6,689 nt of DNA from Oscillospiraceae bacterium (GTDB lineage Bacteria; Bacillota; Clostridia; Oscillospirales; Ruminococcaceae): the NCBI GenBank assembly GCA_003445125.1, contig DLVP01000196.1:1778-8466 (forward strand), written 5' to 3'. Both the position numbers and the translations under genes were made by a program. Positions 1 to 6,459 of this stretch are shown piece by piece. The notes under the pieces were generated by a model. That model saw nothing but the letters and a program-made list of their open reading frames with translations. It was not told the DNA's origin and did not search any database. Position 1 is the first letter of the stretch. Every line of letters starts with the position of its first letter.

Positions 1-2632
1 GGAGAATACCGATTTCGCGCGTTCTTTCCAGCACCGAAATATAGGTGATAATTCCGATCATGATCGACGACACGACCAGCGAAATGCCCACAAAGGCTAT
101 CAGCAGATACGACACGCCGCTGATGATATCGGTCACGGAGGACATCAGCAGGGCAACCATATCCGTATAGGTAATCTGATCCTCCTCGCTTGCCTGCGCA
201 TTATACCGATCAATCAGGTCGGCGGCTTTTTCTTTGTCGGCAAACGTGGACACATACAAAAGAATGGAGGACGGACGGTCGGGATCGGCATAGCCGAGCG
301 TTTTCAGGGTGTCCTCCAGAGTGGAATCCGAAAACATGATCTGCGACAGATACGTCTCGTAAAATGCGGCATACTGTTCGTCGGAGCAGTCGGTATTCTC
401 CCACGCGGCAAGCAGCTGTTCGTCGTTCAGCGCCGCCATTTTCTGCGCGGTCTGTTCGCGGTACTGCGTGCGCACCGACTCCCCTACTGCCTCGCGCACA
501 TATCCGAGCAGCGTTTCGTCGTCCATGTCGGCAATATACGCGGCGACCGTCGCGGGATCCACGTTCATCTGTTCGGCGTAAGCCGCCGTGACCTGCGCTT
601 CGATCTGCTCGCGCGTCAAAGAGCCGATCTGCTGTTCGGTGACGGCAGAAACATAGGATTCCGTCGGGGTGCAGAGCAATTCACGCACCGCGTCGGTTTT
701 TGCTCTACCCGCCGCCTGTTCGAGATAGTCGCGGGCGCGGACGGCTTTCTGCGTCTCGTCAAGCGTCTCATCGTCCTGCGCTTTGAAGGGCTTTCCGCTG
801 AGCACATCGGTGTTCGGGTCGGAAAGCTGTGCCTGCACAACCGCACTGTTTTTCGTGGTTTCGAGAATATAATCCGTCAGCAGTTTTGTATAGCCGATGC
901 CGCCCGTCTGCATGGACGCCGTGTCTCCGCCGACGCGGACAATGCCCGTGATTTTCAGCGTCACGCCCACATCATCCGATTTATAAAGGTATTCTTTTCC
1001 CGCTTCGGTGGCGGTCAGATCGGTATAAGTGCCGCTTTCCTCGCGGTACTGATAGCGGTCGGCGGGAAGAATCAGCTTGAATTTCTTTTCGCAGATCTGC
1101 TCATACGACCACTGCGACGCGCCCTCGTCCGTCACGTCCTCGCCGCTGACGGCGGCTTTCAGAATGGTTTTGAGCTGTTCGGAATCCTTGAAACCCAGAG
1201 TATACAGTGCCATATCCGAAAGCTCGTTGTTCTGATTGACAATCAGCACTGTTTCGTCGAATTTCTGCGGCCAAGTGCCGTAAAGCAGGTCGTACTGCTT
1301 CAAAAGCAGCTCATTGACCGGTTCATCCTCGCCCGAAAGCAGCTCGCTCCAGATTCCGGTATCTCCGTACATGGCACTTTGTCCTGCGGGCATCGTCGTT
1401 TCGGTTCCCATCAGAGAAGAAAAATCCGACAGAATGATTTTTCCCTTTTCGTCCTCGGTATAGATCGAAGGCGCGAGATCATAGGTATAGCGGACGGCGG
1501 TGAGGTACTCTTTGGAATCGGTTTCCCGCTCCAGATAGGCTTTCAGCTTCGTCAGATTATTTGTCTGCGTCGTGCTGCTGTTCATCGTATGAATAAAATC
1601 GTACAGAATCGCGTTGGCATACACCGCGTCGTCCTGTCCCTCTTTTTCTTCGTGCTGTGATTTGCCGATGTCCATGAGAGACGCCATCAGTGCCGCGGTG
1701 TCCTCACTTTGCGCCTGAATAGAGATCGGATAGGACGAGAGGGTCTGCTCCTGCACTTTCTGTATATAGGTATTGATTCCGGTGGAAAGCGACAGAATCA
1801 ACGCGATGCCGATGATGCCGATTGACCCCGCAAAGGAGGTCATAAACGTGCGTCCCTTTTTGGTCATGAGATTGTTCAGAGAGAGCGAAAATGCGGTCGG
1901 AAACGACATGGACACCCGTTTGTTTTTCTGCGGCTTCGGCGTTTCCTGCACCGTTTCCAACGGATTACTGTCGCTGACAATTCTGCCGTCCTTGATTTTC
2001 ACGATTCGGGTGGCATACTGCTGTGCCAGTTCCGGATTATGCGTCACCATAATCACCAGTTTGTCCCGCGCGATTTCCCGGATCAGCTCCATGACCTGCA
2101 CGCTGGTTTCGGAATCCAGTGCGCCCGTCGGTTCGTCCGCCAGCAGGATATCCGGATTGTTCACCAGCGCACGGGCAATTGCCACACGCTGCATCTGTCC
2201 GCCGGACATCTGATTCGGCTTTTTGTTGAGCTGATCGCCGAGTCCCACTTTTTCCAGCGCCTCCACCGCCCGACGGCGGCGTTCCGATTTGGAAACGCCT
2301 GAAATGGTCAGCGCCAGCTCCACATTGGAAAGCACGGTCTGATGGGAAATCAGATTATAGCTCTGAAACACAAAACCGATCGAATGGTTGCGGTAGGCGT
2401 CCCAATCGTGATCGGTGTACTCTTTGGTAGATCTTCCGTTGATAATCAGATCGCCGGAGGTATAATGATCCAATCCTCCGATAATATTGAGCAGGGTGCT
2501 TTTTCCGCATCCCGAATGACCGAGAATCGCCACAAATTCATTTTCCCGAAACGACAATGAAATTCCCTTCAATGCCGACACTGTGGTATCGGCGACAGTA
2601 TAATCCTTGGTAATATTTTTTAATTGGAGCAT
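1..2632 (-). CDS. ABC transporter, fused ATPase and FtsX/MacB-like permease (3' end cut by window)
   Basis: Single-chain ABC protein of the exporter or mechanotransducer type, expected in the cytoplasmic membrane. The frame is open for 877 codons from ATG 2632 to the left edge, with no stop. The ATPase covers residues 1-220: Walker A GHSGCGKST (38-46), Q-loop Q90, signature MSGGQMQR (142-149), Walker B ILLADEP (162-168) with catalytic E167, D-loop ALD (171-173) and switch H198. TM1 is near 265-285. A large extracellular domain (about 290-840) follows, with a helical, Glu/Gln-rich stretch around 660-800. TM2 is near 842-864, ending in ERTREIGIL, the conserved cytoplasmic motif of FtsX-type permeases. 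TM3, TM4 and the C-terminus lie outside the window. The start fits a GGGAAGGGAA ribosome site (2636-2645), and the gene has its own promoter. Family knowledge suggests lipid, peptide or antibiotic export or cell-envelope signalling. The substrate cannot be read from the sequence. No separate ATPase partner is needed. Confidence 0.95.
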   Translation of the reverse strand, partial: MLQLKNITKDYTVADTTVSALKGISLSFRENEFVAILGHSGCGKSTLLNIIGGLDHYTSGDLIINGRSTKEYTDHDWDAYRNHSIGFVFQSYNLISHQTVLSNVELALTISGVSKSERRRRAVEALEKVGLGDQLNKKPNQMSGGQMQRVAIARALVNNPDILLADEPTGALDSETSVQVMELIREIARDKLVIMVTHNPELAQQYATRIVKIKDGRIVSDSNPLETVQETPKPQKNKRVSMSFPTAFSLSLNNLMTKKGRTFMTSFAGSIGIIGIALILSLSTGINTYIQKVQEQTLSSYPISIQAQSEDTAALMASLMDIGKSQHEEKEGQDDAVYANAILYDFIHTMNSSTTQTNNLTKLKAYLERETDSKEYLTAVRYTYDLAPSIYTEDEKGKIILSDFSSLMGTETTMPAGQSAMYGDTGIWSELLSGEDEPVNELLLKQYDLLYGTWPQKFDETVLIVNQNNELSDMALYTLGFKDSEQLKTILKAAVSGEDVTDEGASQWSYEQICEKKFKLILPADRYQYREESGTYTDLTATEAGKEYLYKSDDVGVTLKITGIVRVGGDTASMQTGGIGYTKLLTDYILETTKNSAVVQAQLSDPNTDVLSGKPFKAQDDETLDETQKAVRARDYLEQAAGRAKTDAVRELLCTPTESYVSAVTEQQIGSLTREQIEAQVTAAYAEQMNVDPATVAAYIADMDDETLLGYVREAVGESVRTQYREQTAQKMAALNDEQLLAAWENTDCSDEQYAAFYETYLSQIMFSDSTLEDTLKTLGYADPDRPSSILLYVSTFADKEKAADLIDRYNAQASEEDQITYTDMVALLMSSVTDIISGVSYLLIAFVGISLVVSSIMIGIITYISVLERTREIGIL

Positions 2633-2656
2633 AAATTCCCTTCCCGAAAAACAAAT

Positions 2657-2723
2657 TGCCCGTCGAACGGACACATCACAGAAAATTTTAGCATTTTCCG
2701 CAAGGTCTGTCAATCGACGGGCA
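2657..2723. repeat. Perfect 10-bp inverted repeat bracketing the ABC promoter
   Basis: TGCCCGTCGA at 2657-2666 and its exact reverse complement TCGACGGGCA at 2714-2723 are separated by 47 bp. One arm abuts the upstream edge of the -35 box. The other lies about 12-21 nt downstream of the expected start, in the leader. This placement suggests an operator pair, or a long-range stem for transcripts reading through from the lipoprotein gene. It is not an intrinsic terminator, because the loop is too long and no U-tract follows. The repeat is seen directly; its function is inferred. Confidence 0.6.
2685..2713 (-). promoter_or_regulatory. Promoter of the ABC transporter gene
   Basis: On the minus strand the -35 box TTGACA (2708-2713) is followed by a 17-nt spacer and the -10 box TAAAAT (2685-2690). 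TGC directly precedes the -10, giving an extended -10 element. Expected transcription start is near 2678, leaving a leader of about 45 nt before ATG 2632. The -35 is a perfect consensus, so the ABC gene can be transcribed independently of the upstream lipoprotein gene. Confidence 0.8.
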
Positions 2724-2737
2724 TGAAATGTTACGGT

Positions 2738-4228
2738 TTATTTACATGTTCGACACATTGCGCCGCCCCATTCCACCACAACAAATCCCGTGCGGGTACA
2801 CGGCGTCAGGGTCTGAGCGGGAATATCGATGGGTTCTTCAAGCGGGCGGTATGCCATAAACACGCGGAGAACGCTGTCCGGTGTCGGCGTCACGGTCAGC
2901 ACGGCATGATCGGTGTACGCCTCGCGCTGGAAGCTGATAAGATTATACGGATTCTTTTTGAGCGGTTCGAGCCAGAACTCCAGAAACGCCTCCGTTTCCT
3001 CGGCGTTGAGTCCGAGAACGGACAGTTTTTTCCGCAAAAAGCGTTCGCTGTCCTCGCCGGACACGCAGAAGCCTTCGGAAAAATCATAGGAAAAATCCGC
3101 TTTGCCGTCCCAGAAAAGATACGGGTAGGTTCCCTTCTCGTCCGTCAGTGTGCCGTCCGGGTACGCGGTGACTGTCCAGCCGTCCCGATAAACGGGATAG
3201 GTATGCGTCAGCGTGCCGTCATAATCCAGCGTCACGGAAACCTCTGTTTCGGTTTCGGGATAGAGGTAAATCACCGGTTTATAGGTCATTCCCGGCTGAA
3301 GTTCAAAATCGCTCGGTTCCACGGTATTGGCTTTCAGATAGCAGACATTGTCCTCCGTGGAATAATAGCCTTCGCAGGTGACCTGCACGCGGTCGCCCAC
3401 GCAGTAGTTTTCGTCCAGCTGTGCCGTCACCACATACCGATACGGAAGCGGAATGACCGGCACCGCAGTGAAAAATCCGTCGCCGATGTCCGTGATATCC
3501 ATTGCCGAGGGCGATCCGATCAGATAATGAACCGTTTCGGTTTTCACTTCGACCGTCTCGCAAGGCTCCTCGGTTTCCAGCAAAAAGCAGCGTCCGACGG
3601 TATACTCCGGGTCACCGTCGTACACGATCTGCGCCAGTGTCAGCACGCCGTTTCGGTAAGAAACCGGGAGGTAGACCGTCGTCTCACTGTCGTTTTCAAA
3701 CACGGCGGCAATCAATCGATGCGTTTTGAAAAACGCTTCGTCGTATTTTTTCGTTTCCTCCCGCTCGTCGAACAGTTGTTTCAGTTCCTCTGCCGTGGTA
3801 ATCACCGTTGTCTGCGCCGTCATGTCACCGACGGTCAGTGTCTGTCCGACAAGCGTTTCATCAAGGGTATCAAACCGCAGGGCGGGCGCATCTTTGACTT
3901 TATACAGGCAATATCTTCCCGATTCGTTTTTCACCGCCAGGTACCGTTCGTCCTGTCCGAGAACGGCAAAATATTCGGTTCCGACCACCAGATACGACGC
4001 TTCGCCGTCCTTGGTCTGATACGTGTGCTTGGCGTTTTCAGGAATGGTCGCCGTCACTTTGCCGCGTGCCTCTCCGACTTCGGATTCGGGAACCTCGGTT
4101 TCGGTCTTTTGATACTGTCTGCCGTCCGCCTGAAGAAAATCCACCCAATCCACAATCTCTTCCCCGCAGGAGCCGAGAGCGCACAGGCAAAGCAGAACCG
4201 CCAAAAGCAAGCAAACGATTTTTTTCAT
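2738..4228 (-). CDS. Secreted lipoprotein of unknown function with C-terminal KPVIYLYP module
   Basis: Predicted 496-residue surface lipoprotein. The signal peptide begins MKKIVCLLLAVLLCLC, and lipobox LGSC puts the lipidated cysteine at C21. ATG 4228 is chosen because it follows an AAGGCGGTG ribosome site and starts the signal peptide; an ATG 14 codons upstream would add a charged leader and lacks a site. Residues about 140-235 (VITTAEELKQLF, then a FFKTHRLIAAVF strand) loosely resemble PrcB-C-type domains; this is tentative. About 260-305 looks like a small beta domain (GDRVQVTC). Residues about 316-490 form a distinctive module: KPVIYLYP (317-324), DGWTVTAYPDG, YPYLFWDG, an FL-x3-L-x2-LGL segment, and VVVEWGG (483-489). 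As I recall, this module recurs in uncharacterised proteins, but I cannot assign a function. The tail has Cys residues in CRTC. It lies 79 bp after the hydrolase gene and 105 bp before the ABC gene on the same strand. Confidence 0.9.
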   Translation of the reverse strand: MKKIVCLLLAVLLCLCALGSCGEEIVDWVDFLQADGRQYQKTETEVPESEVGEARGKVTATIPENAKHTYQTKDGEASYLVVGTEYFAVLGQDERYLAVKNESGRYCLYKVKDAPALRFDTLDETLVGQTLTVGDMTAQTTVITTAEELKQLFDEREETKKYDEAFFKTHRLIAAVFENDSETTVYLPVSYRNGVLTLAQIVYDGDPEYTVGRCFLLETEEPCETVEVKTETVHYLIGSPSAMDITDIGDGFFTAVPVIPLPYRYVVTAQLDENYCVGDRVQVTCEGYYSTEDNVCYLKANTVEPSDFELQPGMTYKPVIYLYPETETEVSVTLDYDGTLTHTYPVYRDGWTVTAYPDGTLTDEKGTYPYLFWDGKADFSYDFSEGFCVSGEDSERFLRKKLSVLGLNAEETEAFLEFWLEPLKKNPYNLISFQREAYTDHAVLTVTPTPDSVLRVFMAYRPLEEPIDIPAQTLTPCTRTGFVVVEWGGAMCRTCK

Positions 4229-4233
4229 TGTCA

Positions 4234-4242
4234 CACCGCCTT
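4234..4242 (-). promoter_or_regulatory. Ribosome binding site deciding the lipoprotein start
   Basis: Minus-strand AAGGCGGTG, one mismatch from AAGGAGGTG, sits 5 nt before ATG 4228. It supports that start over the in-frame ATG at 4270. Confidence 0.8.
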
Positions 4243-4250
4243 TGTCTTTA

Positions 4251-4260
4251 TTGTATACAA
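4251..4260. repeat. Perfect palindrome TTGTATACAA upstream of the lipoprotein gene
   Basis: A 10-bp perfect palindrome in the 79-bp gap between the hydrolase stop and the lipoprotein start. On the minus strand it overlaps TATACA (4252-4257), and a TTGACA lies upstream (4279-4284). The spacing between these two boxes is 21 nt, too long for a normal sigma-A promoter, so a promoter here is doubtful. It could be a small operator, or chance in AT-rich DNA. Confidence 0.3.
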
Positions 4261-4307
4261 AGTCCTTCACAAAGAAAGTGTCAAAATCAAAGGCAAGTGT
4301 TGCATTT

Positions 4308-6182
4308 TTACCGTTTGCGGATCAAAAAAAGTTTGGAATCGTTCACTTCACTCGTAAAGGTGAAGCGGCGGTTTTCGTCGGTGCGGTAGAAATTTCCTTC
4401 GTCGTACAGATCAATCAGCATACAATCTTCGGGCATGGTCACCGTGCAGGTGCCGTTGCCGATGGTATTGACCGCCAAAAACGAAGAAGTAACGGAAAGT
4501 CCGTGACCGTCCTTGAAATAAATATGCGCACCCGCGCGTTCTGCCGCGTCACTGAACAGCGTGTACGGAATATTTCCCGCCGCGCAATAAAACGTCCGGT
4601 CTTTATACGCGCAGGCGACCTTGCCGTTGTCGTACTGTGCCAGCGTTTCCGCCGTCGGATCGGTGATTGCAAACAGCGGGGTAATATAGCCGCCGCGGGA
4701 GACATATTCTCTCGTGTAAATATAATTCCCGTTTTTGAAGCCAAATTCTTTTCCTTTATAAAACGCGGGAACCAGCCGATCGGTGGAAAACGCCTCGGTG
4801 TGCATTCCCGTCAGGCGGGTGATGTTCTCCGTCGAAAGTGTTTCGCCGAAGCCGTAACCCGGCGCGCCGACAAAGAATTTGTACTTATCCTTCAGTTCGT
4901 TTTCGATATATTCCGCAATTTCAGGCTTCGGATGTACCGCATTGAGAAACACGTAGAGTTTATATTTGTTTTTGTCCAACAGCGGCAGGTCGTTGAGGTT
5001 GAACACGTCGTACGGCGTGCCGCAGCGGCGCAGTTCATTCAGACTCATGCGCACGGTCTCGGTGAAAATGTCGCTGTTTTCCTGGTAGCTCAAAAAGGAC
5101 ATCGGGTCCACAAACACCGCCACCTCGGACACGTTTTTCCGCTCGATATACGACAGACGCTTGAAAATATCCAACTGATGGCGCAGCTCCACTTCATATT
5201 CGGGAGTATTATAATACCCGCCCATGAAGTCGAACCACCAATAGGTCGCGTGGTGTTCCATGGTCAGTGCCAGTTCGCGCCGCAGCACCTGGAACGATTC
5301 GCGCTGGGTATCATAGCAGTCCCACATATGCGTACCGCGTTCCCGAGCATATTTTGCCAGTTCCGTGCGGTGATCCATCTCGTGCAGATACAGTTTTTTA
5401 TGCACCGCCAGCGAATCCACCGCCTGCTGGAAGGAGCTGACGTAATTGAGGAACCGATTTTCTTTATACGCAGCGGGCGAATACACCATGTCGAAATCGG
5501 GATTTGCCCAGCACTTTTCATACGCATTGGTCAGCCATGTGTTCTGTGTCGGGCAGGACATATCGATATATCCCAAAAACAGTCCGAGAATTTTTTGATG
5601 TTTTATGACCTTCTGTGCCTCGGCGCCGAAGAAATTGATCGTATCGGCAACGGCATTGCACGACCATTCCAGATACTTGTATTCCAAACTTCCCGCCTTG
5701 CGGAACGCCGTGTCGTCAATGCAGAAATTTTCGGGGACTTCGGCGTTCGGGTCGCCCAGAAATTCGCGCCACTTTTCCTTTTTCACCGCGTTGGCTTTTC
5801 CTTTTTCTTCGCAGAAAAACTCCGTGCACCAGCCAGCAGTAAAGCTGTACGAGAAAATGCGGTCGCCGTACTTTTCCTCCGCATAGGTGAGAAACGCCTT
5901 CAGGTACTCCGCCGCTTCCCTCTTCCAACGGTCGCAGAAAACCGCCTGACCGAGCAGCGAAAAGCTCGACGGATCCTCCGGGTTTTCCTCCTGCCACCAT
6001 GACGAATTGTCCAAGGTCACCTGTACGTAAAAGTATCCTTCGGGCGCTTCCCGCATATAGTCCTGAATCTGCCTGTCAAATGCCGTGAAGTCATACTGTC
6101 CGTGTCCCTTCCAGCACTCGCCGTACCAGGAATAGGCGGTTTTTATGGAATTGATTCCCCCGCTGACGATCATCTGGAACAA
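4308..6182 (-). CDS. GH42-like (clan GH-A) glycoside hydrolase, probable beta-galactosidase relative; N-terminus interrupted upstream
   Basis: Cytoplasmic glycoside hydrolase (no signal peptide) likely to cleave terminal sugars from oligosaccharides; the substrate is unknown. The open part begins at TTG 6182 and gives 624 residues. Residues 1-340 form most of a TIM barrel rich in aromatics (SSWW 60-63, TYWWFDF 313-319). Candidate catalytic residues are acid/base E121 in AGWCTEFF and nucleophile E268 in YLHEMDHRT. About 350-460 is a Rossmann-like domain opening with EVAVFVDPMSFL, as in the GH42 trimerisation domain. About 500-624 is a C-terminal beta region ending NDSKLFLIRKR. TTG 6182 and ATG 6173 lack ribosome sites, and the first barrel strand would be lost. 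Family-like sequence continues upstream to ATG 6317 but is broken by TAA at 6297-6299. As written, the gene is therefore probably defective at its start. It is divergent from an AraC regulator, the usual setting for inducible sugar hydrolases. Family assignment is by recognition, not a database search. Confidence 0.85.
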   Translation of the reverse strand: MFQMIVSGGINSIKTAYSWYGECWKGHGQYDFTAFDRQIQDYMREAPEGYFYVQVTLDNSSWWQEENPEDPSSFSLLGQAVFCDRWKREAAEYLKAFLTYAEEKYGDRIFSYSFTAGWCTEFFCEEKGKANAVKKEKWREFLGDPNAEVPENFCIDDTAFRKAGSLEYKYLEWSCNAVADTINFFGAEAQKVIKHQKILGLFLGYIDMSCPTQNTWLTNAYEKCWANPDFDMVYSPAAYKENRFLNYVSSFQQAVDSLAVHKKLYLHEMDHRTELAKYARERGTHMWDCYDTQRESFQVLRRELALTMEHHATYWWFDFMGGYYNTPEYEVELRHQLDIFKRLSYIERKNVSEVAVFVDPMSFLSYQENSDIFTETVRMSLNELRRCGTPYDVFNLNDLPLLDKNKYKLYVFLNAVHPKPEIAEYIENELKDKYKFFVGAPGYGFGETLSTENITRLTGMHTEAFSTDRLVPAFYKGKEFGFKNGNYIYTREYVSRGGYITPLFAITDPTAETLAQYDNGKVACAYKDRTFYCAAGNIPYTLFSDAAERAGAHIYFKDGHGLSVTSSFLAVNTIGNGTCTVTMPEDCMLIDLYDEGNFYRTDENRRFTFTSEVNDSKLFLIRKR

Positions 6183-6317
6183 ACGGATGCCGCAGCGGTA
6201 AATATGCCGGATATTTGCCGGATAGAACCGATAGGTCCGATAAGCTGCCGGAACAAAACGCTCCCCATCAATTTCAAAAAACGGATTTCCGTGCTCTTAT
6301 ACGATTTTTGATACCAT
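6183..6317 (-). other. Broken 5' end of the hydrolase gene: true ATG and in-frame TAA at codon 7
   Basis: Minus-strand ATG 6317 follows AAGGTG by 8 nt and is in frame with the hydrolase. It encodes MVSKIV and then TAA (6297-6299). Directly after the stop the same frame reads EHGNPFFEIDGERFVPAAYR and runs unbroken into the barrel. That segment looks like a normal start of this family (substrate-domain 'idG' strand, then the first barrel helix), so it is coding sequence rather than leader. There is no ATG, GTG or TTG between the stop and 6182. Without the stop the protein would be 669 residues, with the candidate catalytic glutamates at about 166 and 313. One base substitution in the TAA (for example from AAA, GAA or CAA) would restore it. 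Either a recent nonsense mutation or a base-call error fits. Confidence 0.75.
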
Positions 6318-6325
6318 TTTGCTCA

Positions 6326-6331
6326 CACCTT
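6326..6331 (-). promoter_or_regulatory. Ribosome binding site of the hydrolase gene
   Basis: Minus-strand AAGGTG lies 8 nt before ATG 6317. It marks 6317 as the original start of the hydrolase, since the later in-frame starts (6182, 6173) have no such site. Confidence 0.75.
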
Positions 6332-6345
6332 CGCTTTTTTCTTAT

Positions 6346-6374
6346 ATTATCACATAGTTTTCCGTTTTTTTGAA
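6346..6374 (-). promoter_or_regulatory. Promoter of the hydrolase gene
   Basis: On the minus strand the -35-like box TTCAAA (6369-6374, 4 of 6 matches) is followed by a 17-nt spacer and the -10 box GATAAT (6346-6351, 5 of 6). TGT before the -10 makes an extended TG-N element. The weak -35 with a good -10 fits a promoter that needs an activator, as expected with a divergent AraC-type regulator. Confidence 0.65.
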
Positions 6375-6386
6375 CCCTTTTTTTGT

Positions 6387-6409
6387 GCGAAAATATTTGA
6401 TTTTTTCGC
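6387..6409. promoter_or_regulatory. Candidate operator: 7-bp inverted repeat GCGAAAA-N9-TTTTCGC
   Basis: GCGAAAA (6387-6393) and TTTTCGC (6403-6409) are exact reverse complements with a 9-bp gap. The site lies between the two divergent -35 boxes and abuts the regulator's -35 at 6410. From here a bound protein could activate the hydrolase promoter and repress the regulator's own promoter. The symmetry is seen directly; the binding protein is inferred. Confidence 0.5.
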
Positions 6410-6438
6410 TTGACATCGTTTTCTTTTTTCGGTATCAT
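6410..6438 (+). promoter_or_regulatory. Promoter of the AraC-family regulator
   Basis: TTGACA (6410-6415), a 17-nt spacer and TATCAT (6433-6438) form a near-consensus sigma-A promoter. Transcription should start near 6444-6446, almost at the ribosome site, so the leader is only about 15 nt. It is much stronger on paper than the divergent hydrolase promoter, fitting constitutive or autorepressed regulator expression. Confidence 0.8.
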
Positions 6439-6444
6439 AAGAAA

Positions 6445-6454
6445 AAAGGGGTGA
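6445..6454 (+). promoter_or_regulatory. Ribosome binding site deciding the regulator's TTG start
   Basis: AAAGGGGTGA lies 5 nt before TTG 6460. An in-frame GTG at 6451 is inside this site and has no spacing for its own, so TTG 6460 is preferred. Confidence 0.65.
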
Positions 6455-6459
6455 TTTTT

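Larger units (their letters stand above)
6334..6448. repeat. Perfect 12-bp inverted repeat at both divergent transcription starts
   Basis: ATAAGAAAAAAG occurs on the plus strand at 6437-6448 and on the minus strand at 6334-6345, with 91 bp between. Each copy overlaps or directly follows a -10 box, so both promoters share the same initial transcribed sequence. This could be a shared operator or a shared start-site feature. The motif is A-rich, so chance similarity is possible. Confidence 0.45.

Noticed and set aside
2633..2737. Intrinsic terminator after the lipoprotein gene
   Set aside because: The only strong inverted repeat has a 47-nt loop and no U-tract, and it overlaps a promoter.
4252..4284. 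Promoter for the lipoprotein gene (TTGACA ... TATACA, minus strand)
   Set aside because: Both boxes look good alone, but the 21-nt spacing is too long for a sigma-A promoter. The gene may be read from the hydrolase promoter instead.
2624..4357. Long open frame of 577 codons on the plus strand opposite the lipoprotein gene
   Set aside because: It is antisense to a gene with signal peptide, lipobox, ribosome site and recognisable domain. The plus-strand product is rich in His, Arg, Phe and Ile without domain features, as expected of a codon-bias shadow.
4242..6002. Long open frame of 586 codons on the plus strand opposite the hydrolase gene
   Set aside because: It is antisense to a clear glycoside hydrolase, its product is low-complexity in character, and it has no ribosome site or family motifs.
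6297..6299. Alternative genetic code with TAA reassigned
   Set aside because: The other three genes contain no in-frame TAA, and the lipoprotein and hydrolase frames themselves end at TAA, so a single internal case is better explained by mutation or error.
6297..6317. MVSKIV-stop as a leader peptide for translational attenuation
   Set aside because: Sequence after the stop is in the same frame and looks like the conserved protein N-terminus. No hairpins or downstream ribosome site that would support attenuation or re-initiation were found.
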